A stretch of DNA of 64,000 nucleotides from Antedon mediterranea (Eukaryota; Echinodermata; Crinoidea; Comatulida; Antedonidae), in contig NC_092677.1 of assembly GCF_964355755.1 (NCBI RefSeq), forward strand, positions 2,607,001-2,671,000. Direction: 5' to 3'. The notes under the pieces are model-generated. The model was given only the letters and a program-made list of their open reading frames with translations. It was not told the origin of the DNA and did no database searches. Shown piece by piece: positions 33,622-44,129 of the stretch (its first letter is position 1; the number at the start of each line of letters is the position of its first letter). A program made the position numbers and the translations under genes.

Positions 33622-34199
33622 TTTTTAAAATTGCCTTCTTCTTTTTGCTATCCTATTAAAGTCTGTCTGCTCTAATCTAAGCCTAGACTATATAAGCCTA
33701 CTACTGCACTAGTACTCATTTAGCTAGTAGGCCTAGTATACATAGCCTGGTGGTGGGAAGCCTATATATGGCTAATAAAAGGGATAAGCCTCACTATAGT
33801 CATTAGCTAGTAGGGGTCTACTAGGCTAGGCTTTCTCTGAGTGAGAGAGGCTTATACATAAGTAGTTACTAATACTGTACTACTACTAGGAATCTAATCT
33901 AGCTAGAGCTAGCCTAGCCCTAGGTTACTTTACGCTAGACCATATTATTCTATCTCTAATCTCAGACTAAGTCAAATATGTTAATTATTAATTATTTATT
34001 TTACTAGCCTAGGCCTAATTCATTCTTCCAGCAGAGCAGACTCGACTATCAATATCATCGGAGCTCCAACCTCCATGTGCGTTTTATTTATGTTTACTGG
34101 TGGCAGCAAACAACTACTGCACAGTGTTGGTATTTAATTAGTGTGCATCGTAACGAACGCGTTTCAAATTTATAAAAACGCGTTTGACATGCATTTGTA

Positions 34200-35267
34200 C
34201 GGTGGCCCACAACTGTCACGCACACTATAACACAGAATCACACAATTAAAGAAGGAATTACACAATTAAAGAAGGAATCACACAATTAAAGAAGAAATCG
34301 CATATAAACAAAAGAAAGCATGAAAATATAAAACGAAATGCACAAATAAAGAAGAAACGCGCAATTAAAGAAGAGCTAAGCACAATTAAAGAAGTCCGCA
34401 CAACAAATTCGAAAGCTCCTCGCACAATTATTAAAGAAGTCCGCAACAAATTCGAAAGCTCCTCGCACAATTAAAGAAGTCCGCAACAAATTCGAAAGCT
34501 CCTCGCACAATTAAAGAAGTCCGCAACAAATTCGAAAGTATCTCGCACAATTAAAGTACAGTAGTCCATATGGAACGCCATCGCTGCCCCCGGCAGCAAA
34601 ATTTAATTCTATTTGGCTCTTTTACCATTACGTTCGGCTCTTTTACCATTTGGCGCATTTCTAGTCGGCCCATTTACCATTACGTTCGGCTCTTTCAGCA
34701 TTCGGCGCATTTCTATTTGGCCCATTTACCATTACGTTCGGCTCTTTCAGCATTCGGCTCTTTTTTATTCGGACCATTTACCATTACGTTCGGCTCTTTT
34801 TAATTCGGCCCTTTTTATTCGGCTCTTTTCTGCATTTCTGAATTAAAGTTTGCTTCCGGAGGCAGCGATGGCGTTCCATACGGACTACTGTACTTTAATT
34901 GTGCGAGGTACTTTCGAATTTGTTGCGGACTTCTTTAATTGTGCGAGGAGCTTTCGAATTTGTTGCGAACTTCTTTAATTGTGCAAGGTACTTTCGAATT
35001 TGTTGCGGACTTCTTTAATTGTGCGAGGAGCTTTTGATTTTGTTGCGAACTTCTTTAATTGTGCGAGGAGCTTTCGAATTTGTTGTGTGGACTTCTTTAA
35101 TTGTGCTTAGCTCTTCTTTAATTGCATTTCGTTTTATATTTTCATGCTTTCTTTTGTTTATATGCGATTCTTTCTTTAATTGTGTGATTTCTTCTTTAAT
35201 TGTGTGATTCCTTCTTTAATTGTGTGAATATGATTTATATAGTGTGCGTGACAGTTGTGGGCCACCG
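34200..35267. mobile_element. Palindromic element with tandem-repeat arms
   Basis: The ends CGGTGGCCCACAACTGTCAC and its reverse complement bound a 1.07-kb palindrome, with TA on both outer sides (34198-34199 and 35268-35269). The left arm (to about 34597) is built of CACAATTAAAGAAG units and then a roughly 38-bp unit containing GTCCGCAACAAATTCGAAAG. The right arm (from about 34860) is the inverted counterpart. The loop (about 34600-34850) holds another array, TTACCATTACGTTCGGCTC. It is a second, smaller foldback-like structure. The TA duplication is too short to be firm evidence of family. Confidence 0.85.
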
Positions 35268-35488
35268 TAAACGAAAACTTTATAAATTAACCACATTTAT
35301 TCCAATATGTATTTACTTGATAAAATGGTTTATTATGGATATTATATACAATAATAATCTTTATTTTTAAAACAAGAAGAAAAGCACCCTAATTAACCAT
35401 GAATGAATAATACAGAAATTAAAATCACCCAAAATAAAATGTTTACAAATACAAAAGTACCTGGTCCAACAATAATTTATAAGTAATC

Positions 35489-35738
35489 TTATATTATGGA
35501 TACAATCTGCTGAATATATTGTAACTTATGAGGAATACTCAATTGTCCCAGTTTAAAAAAAGAAAAAATCATAGCATTATCATCTGTTGGTACTGCACAA
35601 AAGAAGGCGATTTTAATTCCTTGTTGTTGCACATCAAGACAGCGCTTCCAATATAACAATTTTACAATGTCCAAATATTGATACTGTGTCTCAAAGTCCA
35701 GGCTTTGTTTTATGTGTACAAGGAAAATTTTCATTCTG
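35489..35738 (-). CDS. Possible terminal exon of an unknown minus-strand gene
   Basis: An 81-codon open stretch on the minus strand ending in a stop at 35489, preceded by an AG (TGTCAATAG) that could be a splice acceptor. The residues look protein-like (QYLDIVKLLYWKRCLD, then KLGQLSIPHKLQYIQQIV) rather than low complexity. No domain is recognised and no upstream exon was found between here and the PhyH gene, so it may be chance. Confidence 0.2.
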
Positions 35739-36119
35739 CTATTGACACTGTGCCTGTTGCCTTTTCAATTGTTAGATATTATGTCATGGCATACATTTAT
35801 TAATAAATAAATTTGACTTAATATATTAATTAATTATCACTATCTGCATATATTAGATTATTTCCCTTGGATAGAGGCACCTGAAGCTTTTTTTATTAAC
35901 TCCATTGACACACTACTACACAGATCATTTATGTTAAAATTAATTGTGGTTTTTAACTGTAATCTGCCGATGAGAGCAGTATGTATTGATAAAGAACGGT
36001 CATAATGGCCTGAATATGTGTTATCTGAGTTTCTCTACTTGTTGACCCTTGACCTGTCAATGTTCCACCACCATACTAATTATTCTTTTGAATTGTACCT
36101 ATACTTTAAAAAATTACTG

Positions 36120-36125
36120 TTTATT
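36120..36125 (-). promoter_or_regulatory. Candidate polyadenylation signal of the PhyH gene
   Basis: TTTATT on the plus strand (AATAAA on the minus strand), about 143 nt beyond the stop codon at 36268. Position is the only support. Confidence 0.3.
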
Positions 36126-36267
36126 TTTAACAAACAACAATAATAAATCAAATTTAGGCAAGATCAGTCATTTATACTATTTTTACTATAATATTTTTAA
36201 TTTTAATTTTTTTAAATAACTGTAGATCAAGCACTCTTAGAATGATATCTATCGCCTTGGCAACAAA

Positions 36268-39200
36268 TTATTTTGCGGTAGCCCATGATGGATCATAGAC
36301 TAATGGGTAGAACTGGCCCGATAGCTTTTCACCCTAAAAGAAAAAAAAAATCATTTTTAATGGACAAATATCAAATTGATAAAATTGATTGATATTAATT
36401 TTATAAATTAAGAAACATTATGTCGCAGTTGATCATCAGTCCAGTTGTCAGTCCATTGTGTCGTCCGTTAGTCCTACCTTAGGCACAACTGGTGTTTTCT
36501 GAAGAATAGGATCATTAGAATCCGAAATAACGCCATCAGCGACGTAGTTGACAACACAAGCACGCCTAGGAAACTCTGATTTACAATTTATAAAAACAAA
36601 GTAGAAATCGGTTAAAACAGAAAAACATTTACTTTATTTATACTTATAGCTATATTCTATCAAATTTAGGCAATATGAATTAATAAAAATTATTACAAAT
36701 AAAATTATATTTACTAAATTCAAATATAATAATGAATGGGTGATGAAAAAACTTCCTTTACCTGTTGCCATAGGAACCGTGGACCATAAGAGGATGATGG
36801 AAACTTGCCTCACCCTTCTTAAGGAGCGATGGTACCGGTTTAAACAAAGCTTTTTCCTCCTCTGTTAACACAGTCTTAAAACATGAAAAGTTTATATAAA
36901 GTTGTATTAACAGATGTAAAACACATGACGATGACATATCGAGGAACTAGTTACATCATGGTTATTGACGCATGCAGACATTGGAATGTGGTTCATCACA
37001 TGACTTCTCAACACAGTAATGCCAGATATCAATGACACAAAATGTGTAGGTCGTAGGTCACCACAAATCGTGAGCTCCTTACTAATATAAAATACGTTCT
37101 AAAGACTTACTTGAATAGACTCCATATCTTTAAAGTTGAGATCGGTAATAGGCAGCGGTTCACCATCTTTACGCCACCTTAAAAAAAAAAATAAAAAAAA
37201 CTATAATACTGTGGCATAATGCAGAGGGAAAAGGTCTCCTAAGGGGGCCTCCAGCGGTGGGTAGTTGCATTTGACTGCTCATAAGGGGGGCCTCCAGCGG
37301 TGGGTAGTTGCATTTGACTGCTCATAAGGGGCCCTCCAGCGCTGGGTAGTTTCATTTGACTGCTCATGCTCTTAGTTCAGTGAGCGCTCATAGCTGTTTG
37401 CCTCTCACTGTAATTTCAAAGCAATCCCAATTTTGACCTTTTACTGAAGAGAGAAAATTGTAAATTGAAACTGACTTGTGAGAACCAGGAACGTAGTGTA
37501 AAGCACCGTTGTCAAGAGTCTGTTCATCCAAGGCTATGTGTACTGTCAGGTGCATCATGGGTTTTGTTCTTGTCCAATAGGAATAGTCTTGATGCCTACA
37601 AACAGAAAGTTAACAGCAATGTCATTATCAACAACTACTATTATACTACATATATTTGTAATACAAGTATTAAATTTAAATTAGTTTCAAAAATAAATAA
37701 ATTCAAGTTGTGAATATGGTGTTGATGTTGTTATGCTAAAAAAAATCAGGAAAAATAATACTTTATTTCACATGACGTACCGTACCTAAACCTAACTTTA
37801 ACTATATTTATTCAGAATACAGACACTATTTAAATGCAGTTATCCAGTTATCAAGTTATTGACATACCAATTTCAACGAGGATATCTTATAACTGATGTA
37901 GACTATTAGCAACATTTAAATAAGTAGGAGCTGATCCAGGGGTGACGTGCTCCCCACACCTTCCCACCGCGCCCCCCCCCCCCCCCATATTGTGATCTAA
38001 AATGAAATCTAAAAAATCCTGGATTCGCATCTGATACCTGTAACCTATTTCAATATTTCTGTCTTCTATATCATTTCCGTCTTATATTAATGGGGTTGAT
38101 GTAGTATGTTGTTAAAATATGTTGTTAAAATAATCAATTACAACCAATGTATGATAGATGAGTCATTAGCACACTATACATCGTCTAGACAAATCTCTAA
38201 TAAATATTTATACAAGTATTTCTAGAACTTCCAAACCCACGTCTTGCTCTGTAATTTGTGTATGTACATTTTGAGGGTGATGAATCAAGGCAGTAATACA
38301 TAAATTTATATGCCTTCTATTTCTCTAGTCTAGTGTGTAAATGAGATATCTACCACTGAAAAGTATTATCTAAGTTGTGGTTCGCACTAGGACGCAATGC
38401 AACAATGTATCGACACAAAGTGCTGTACTGCATAATCACAAGTGGGAACTGATGAAGTGCTGTAAACATTGAAAATATCAAATCAGTTATTTCACGCAAC
38501 AACGCAAAGCAAGAACACATGAAAAACATAGTACAGCGCGTAGTCAAGTATGAGAGGTGAAACAGGTCAAAGTCTTTGGAAACTGACGCGTAACCAAGCA
38601 GGTTTGATCTCACGCAGAAGAGGGCAAACACAGTTATTGGAAGGGTATTTTCTTACGTTGCATATGTGGGAACTACGCTCCACTAAATAACCTACCATGC
38701 TACCACGCCACCATGGTGAGGTGGCTTCGCAAAGAGCTGATCGTGCCACAGCCGCACTGATCTATCTTCCGTTGGATTCAGAAGTTTTGAGCTTGGAACC
38801 TGAAATTTAAGATAAATAATACACATATCTACCAACCAGTATTATGTTTACATTTAAAAGGTTATTTTTATTTTAGGTCGACAGTACTGAGCTGTTATCA
38901 GCAGGGAAATTCTTTAACAAAAATAAGAATATAATGTAAGAAAATTTGTGAAAAAAAAAAGAAAATGAATATATTTGTCACTTTTATTTATATTACCATA
39001 TTATTCTTTCTGAATTTGCAAATGAAATCAAATTCGGGAACGATAAAACAAAAGATTAAATTGTTTAAACATACGTACAGCAATATTAGGGAGGAATACT
39101 AAATCATGGAAGAGCTGGTTGATCCTCCAATGACCCAGGCAATGCATGAGAACATTGTCGGGGTCACCGCTTTGGTTACTATGGAATTCATAAAGTAGGT

Positions 39201-42200
39201 CGTACCCAGGAAACTGATCACTTTCATCCTGAATAACGAAAAAATTACAGTTATTATTGATTAATATCTTCATTTTTAGTTGATCTTAGGCAATCAAGAG
39301 ATAGTCTTAATTAACTGTATCCTACATAATAGAAATAAATGGAAGTCATAAATTGTAGACGATAAAGTTTTTGAATTATTATGCCATTAGAAGATTGAAA
39401 TATTGAAAGATGTAATAAAATTGATTACATTGTTATGTCATGTTGTGGAAGAAGATCTTGTGACTAATAGCTGAAGTGAACTACATTGTAAAAACTGTGA
39501 CTACATGATGATGGGTGGTCTGGTGGTTTTTAAAACCAGGAGGCATGGGTTCAAGTCCAGTGGCACTCTGATTTAATGTTTAACATTGCATTGCTTAGTT
39601 AAATTCAGCTACCGTATAATATTAGATTTATCAAACTACTGCAGCACGCTGGAAAAGCAAACATAATCTTTTTAAAGAACTTTTTGGTAAATATCGCCTC
39701 ATGAATACTCAAATTATTATCATTATTTATTTTACTTTTTCAAACTTAAAAATTAATTAACTACTTACCATTTGCTTCTAAAATGCAAACAATGAATTGT
39801 GGGAAATATGAAATGAAAAAAAAATAAATCCAAACATCATAAATGAATCATACTGAATTACAAAATTAAATAATTAAAGAAAATGTAAATGAAACCTCTC
39901 ATTTGGGATACATTCAACTCTCCAAATACCGGACACCTTTGGGCTGACCTAATATGTCTGTCTTTCTGTTAAGTCTGGTATTCAGAAAATGTTTTTAATG
40001 GTAAAAATTAGTTTGGGACCTTTGGACTTCAAGAAAAGTATGGTTTTGGGAGAGTTTCCGGTTTCTTAGAGAGTTGCTGTACCTCTATTCAGGGGACACC
40101 CTGTTAAGGACACTTACAATATCATTACTATCACAACATATCATTCAATTTGCAAGACCAACAACCAACAATGTCATGTTAATTCATTGTGTGCATGCAG
40201 GGGGATACTGGTGTTTCCTCGCTCCTCCTCGACACAGGTTTGATGGTTTCTAGTTCCTAGCGATGACCGATGACACATCGATTGACCTGACTTAAGTTGG
40301 GTCATCGGTGCTCACAAATTGAACACTCCCTATTACCAGTTATCATATCACTACAGCCATTACCAAGGTATCAACATCAACAAGCTATCACCACAACCAC
40401 AATCAATATAAATAATGAAATCAATCTATTAATCAAAATCAATTAACACCAACCGCTAATTGTTGGTAGACTGTAAGTATCTGGTCGCACTGTTCGGAAG
40501 TAAGTACAGGTACGTTCGTCAAATATCCCTTCTCCCAGAATTCCTTGACACGATCTTCTGGCAGTTGGAAATCATCCCAATTCGATGTGTCCTATGAAAC
40601 AAAGTGTTACACCTTATTGTTACATAAATTATAATGAACTACGAAGTGGTGGTAGGGGATGGTGGTAGGGGATGGTGGTAGGGGATGGTGGTAGGGGATG
40701 GTGGTAGGGGATGGTGGTAGGGGATGGTGGTAGGGGATGGTGGTAGGGGATGGTGGTAGGGGATGGTGGTAGGGGATGGTGGTAGGGGATGGTGGTAGGG
40801 GATGGTGGTAGGGGATGGTGGTAGGGGATGGTGGTAGGGGATGGTGGTAGGGGATGGTGGTAGGGGATGGTGGTAGGGGATGGTGGTAGGGGATGGTGGT
40901 AGGGGATGGTGGTAGGGGATGGTGGTAGGGGATGGTGGTAGGGGATGGTGGTAGGGGATGGTGGTAGGGGATGGTGGTAGGGGATGGTGGTAGGGGATGG
41001 TGGTAGGGGATGGTGGTAGGGGATGGTGGTAGGGGATGGTGGTAGGGGATGGTGGTAGGGGATGGTGGTAGGGGATGGTGGTAGGGGATGGTGGTAGGGG
41101 ATGGTGGTAGGGGATGGTGGTAGGGGATGGTGGTAGGGGGTGGTGGTAGGGGATGGTGGTAGGGGATGGTGGTAGGGGATGGTGGTAGGGGATGGTGGTA
41201 GGGGATGGTGGTAGGGGGTGGTGGTAGGGGGTGGTGGTAGGGGGTGGTGGTAGGGGATGGTGGTAGGGGATGGTGGTAGGGGATGGTGGTAGGGGATGGT
41301 GGTAGGGGATGGTGGTAGGGGATGGTGGTAGGGGATGGTGGTAGGGGATGGTGGTAGGGGATGGTGGTAGGGGATGGTGGTAGGGGATGGTGGTAGGGGA
41401 TGGTGGTAGGGGATGGTGGTAGGGGATGGTGGTAGGGGATGGTGGTAGGGGATGGTGGTAGGGGATGGTGGTAGGGGATGGTGGTAGGGGATGGTGGTAG
41501 GGGATGGTGGTAGGGGATGGTGGTAGGGGATGGTGGTAGGGGATGGTGGTAGGGGATGGTGGTAGGGGATGGTGGTAGGGGATGGTGGTAGGGGGTGGTG
41601 GGATGGGGAGTGGTCATGGATTAATTTAATTTGATTGATGGATGAATGTTGATAAAAGAAACTAGTAATTAGATTTTTTATTTGTTTGAAATATCTAAAA
41701 CATTTATGAATTTGTTTAGGATTATAATTTATAGATCTACCAGTAGCTAATGATTTGTCATGCAGTTGCTTTTTGTTTTATTTTGTTAATAGGGGTTGGT
41801 ATTTGACCAGTTCTTTTACTTCTTTTTCTGATCCTAGAAACAGTTCTTATTTAATGTACCATTTTAAGTTATTGTAATTAATGTATGCTGCTTTTATTTC
41901 TTAAACTGTTTCTAAATAAATGTTGAACTAAAATGTTGAACTATATGGAAAGTGAATTTCTGCGCATGGCAAGATATAGCCTACATACCTTGGCAAACAA
42001 CCCTCCACTTGGTTTTTCAACTGTACTCCAGTCCTTCGTGGTGGGTGCCTGAAAAAATAAATTTGTAAATGATGAAATGTCTTCTAATAATAATGTGAGG
42101 AGTGCCACTAAATAACTAGTTTAGCTAAGCCTTAGGCGTCTCTTTCTGGTAAATAAAACTAGGTTAAAGCTATTCTAAATATAATAATTAATATATAAAT

Positions 42201-42575
42201 GCACTATCCTATTATAACTAATATTAATTAATGTATAATACTGGCCTGGATCTACCTCTAGGCAGCCTGGCTAGGTCAACAGTAGGCCCAGATTGAGGAG
42301 GCTAGTTAGAAAGATAAATGCGACCGACATTCCATCTATCACCAGCAGCAGTCTACTATATCTAGTACTTAGTACTACACACAGGCCGACAAATTTACAA
42401 ATTTTTGACAATTGATGTTTAATACTGTATATGAATGGCAATAATGACAAGCAGCATGCATATATATACTGATCCATGCTTTCTAATAAACATGTTATGT
42501 ATTTATAAATTTACCCATTACATTTTTTATACGAATATAAACGATTTTTATTAGCAATACTACTTTACTTACCAT
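36268..42575 (-). CDS. PhyH-family Fe(II)/2-oxoglutarate dioxygenase
   Basis: Nine minus-strand exons: 42573-42575 (the ATG alone, then GTAAGT), 41989-42048, 40454-40591, 39079-39228, 38696-38799, 37476-37595, 37111-37177, 36762-36874, about 36478-36575 and stop exon 36268-36333 (ten pieces with the ATG piece). The product is about 306 aa. The family hydroxylates small substrates using Fe(II), O2 and 2-oxoglutarate. Seen: [20 protein letters not shown], a [12 protein letters not shown] block, the HQD iron motif in [36 protein letters not shown], the distal His in [12 protein letters not shown], and an Arg for 2-oxoglutarate in PRRACVVNY. The protein is unlike the peroxisomal phytanoyl-CoA enzyme at its N-terminus and the substrate is unknown. 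All junctions fit except 36762/36575, where the phases disagree. Intron 2 contains a 13-bp minisatellite. Confidence 0.85.
37235..37365. repeat. 56-bp tandem repeat, about 2.5 copies
   Basis: Unit GGGGCCTCCAGCGGTGGG followed by TAGTTGCATTTGACTGCTCA. It lies in a PhyH-gene intron between 37177 and 37476. Confidence 0.85.
38375..38690. mobile_element. MITE, GTGGTTCCCACTAG family, diverged
   Basis: Begins GTTGTGGTTCGCACTAGGAC and ends near ATATGTGGGAACTACGC, in a PhyH intron immediately beside the exon donor at 38695. The interior is longer than in other copies and may include a second insertion. Confidence 0.5.
40646..41605. repeat. 13-bp G-rich minisatellite, about 74 copies, in PhyH intron 2
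   Basis: Nearly perfect copies of GGTGGTAGGGGAT over 960 bp; only four or five copies carry GGGGGT instead of GGGGAT. Because 13 is prime to 3, all three frames read as one 13-residue repeat ([13 protein letters not shown] on the minus strand), which explains a 336-codon open stretch that is not a gene. The plus strand has regularly spaced G runs and could form quadruplexes. Confidence 0.97.
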
Positions 42576-43029
42576 ACTCCCTTTTCACTTTGCTGTGTGA
42601 AGCTCAAGGTTATGTTGTTGTTGTGTAATCACGTGATTTTCACGCTTGATTAGTTTTTACTACAGTAGTCAGGTGACCTACAAGTTTTTGTAAACAAACC
42701 AACGTGTTTTTTAATACATTCGTGGAGCTATAAAATTAATTTTGTAACTCCATGATACATTCATTACTATAGTAACCGACTTTATGGACATAATTCATTC
42801 AATTCATTTATTAAATAAAACAGCTGTAGCATTCTGTGCATATATTTATTTTTCAAATATCTTAATCTGACATCTTTATTTCCCACACTCTTTTAAAGTT
42901 TATGTCCCACACTTATGATCCAATCTTAATTGTTTTATTTTTAAATGGGGGATCTTTGGTTAAAATGACAATATATATAATATGCTCATATATCTTGGAA
43001 GGTTGGGTTTAAGGTAAAAATAGGATATA

Positions 43030-43341
43030 TAATAATAATACCACATTTATATAGCGCCCTTTTCATGAGTAATCATGCTCAAAGGTGCTTTACAAGCATT
43101 ATTACCCCAGTATTTTTTTGGGATCAAACACGCATGGAAACATACTCCCATAATGCAGCCGGTAACCAGCACAAAGTTGTGTCTGGATCTAACTGGGTAC
43201 CCATTTATACACCTGGGTGGAGAGAGGCAACGTAAATAAAGTATCTTGCCTACGGATACAAGCAATGCGGCGAGAGTTGGATTCGAACCTAGGTCTGACG
43301 ATCGGTAGTCCAACGTCCAACACACTGCGCCACACGCCCTA
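43030..43341 (-). repeat. tRNA-derived SINE, near full length, with L2-like tail
   Basis: On the minus strand it starts GGGCGTGTGGCGCAGTGTG (A-box-like), has a B box at CCTAGGTTCGAATCC, then a body including GGGTACCCAGTTAGATCC and CATTATGGGAGTATGTTTCC. It ends AAGGGCGCTATATAAATG with a (TAT)n tail. The last 20 or so bases match the 3' end of the LINE at 2905-3313. Confidence 0.85.
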
Positions 43342-43597
43342 TGATACATATATATGATACAACGTCAAATGAGAGCATGAAATGATCATATACAGTAACA
43401 TGGTATTACAATTACAATTTTGTTTGTTTGTAAGTGAACAACTTATATTATGAACAGTTTTTTTATTATTTTGAATATAATGTCTATAAATTGTCAGCAA
43501 TGTGTGCTTTTGGGACTATATTTCAAAAGCTTTATTCAAAAGATTGTCATAATTTTCACTTCATACACATAAACACAAGGGCGTTTGTACATCTTAA

Positions 43598-43732
43598 AGC
43601 TCTGTCTACACTATCAAAGTATATGTGACAAAAAACGTGATATTATACCACTACCGTATTTAAGCACATCACTACCATATTTGGGCACATCACACTTTTG
43701 TTGTCAAACTAGTTTGATAGTGTAGACAGAGC
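43598..43732. mobile_element. MITE, AGCTCTGTCTACACTATCAA family
   Basis: Terminal inverted repeats AGCTCTGTCTACACTATCAA, flanked on both sides by TTAA (43594-43597 and 43733-43736). The interior has GGTAGTGAT- and GGGCACATCAC-type blocks. Other copies are at 55555-55701, 57215-57358, 62427-62556 and 63601-63730, plus a truncated one at about 45537-45618. Confidence 0.85.
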
Positions 43733-43864
43733 TTAATTTACACAACCAAGGTAAATTCATTATTAATATGTAACATTATTTGCATATTCATGTACAATAC
43801 TTCTCACATGATAAAAGAATACTCACAACATGGACAAACAAGATGACATTTGGAGAGTTGTTGG

Positions 43865-44034
43865 AATTATTTTACTGCAGTTACTGCAGTAACTACATTT
43901 TGGTTTACACGACTATTTAGCAAGATTTGTTTAGGTAATCATACACACTGTACATTGAAACAAACTAAAATCATACATTACTGCAGTAAAAAATGTATTT
44001 ACATTACTGCTGCAGTAACTGCAGTAGAATAATT
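43865..44034. mobile_element. MITE, TACTGCAGTTACTGCAGTAA family
   Basis: Inverted ends AATTATTTTACTGCAGTTAC and GTAACTGCAGTAGAATAATT. Further copies lie at about 1700-1855, 45822-46000 and 47536-47727, with partial ones near 2120-2185, 47120-47200 and 62582-62630. There is no coding sequence. Confidence 0.8.
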
Positions 44035-44129
44035 TTGACATGATTATCTTATTATATCATTATTACTGGCCAGACAAAAGGGAGATACAAGGATGTATAT
44101 TAAAATAGTGTTGAATGTATGTCTCGTCA

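Larger units (their letters stand above)
32748..36267. other. Upstream region of MTERF4 with two inverted-repeat elements
   Basis: About 3.5 kb with one MITE (32875-33621), a CTAGCCTAGGCCTAG-rich stretch (33640-34030), a palindromic satellite element (34200-35267) and AT-rich sequence up to the 3' end of the PhyH gene. One open stretch at 35489-35738 is listed separately with low confidence. Confidence 0.5.
42576..44129. other. Intergenic region between ZPR1 and the PhyH gene
   Basis: Includes the PhyH-gene upstream region (about 42576-42800), a SINE (about 43030-43341, minus strand), one TTAA-flanked MITE (43598-43732), one TACTGCAG-family MITE (about 43865-44034) and the ZPR1 3' end. No other exon was found. 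Confidence 0.55.

Noticed and set aside
39500-39575. tRNA gene on the plus strand (TGGTGGTTTTTAAAACC ... GGGTTCAAGTCC)
   Set aside because: Only the B box and a weak D-arm are present; no acceptor stem forms. It is likely a SINE relic.
40607-41617. 336-codon open frame with Pro-His-Tyr repeats on the minus strand
   Set aside because: It is only the translation of a 13-bp minisatellite inside a PhyH-gene intron and has no sequence of its own.
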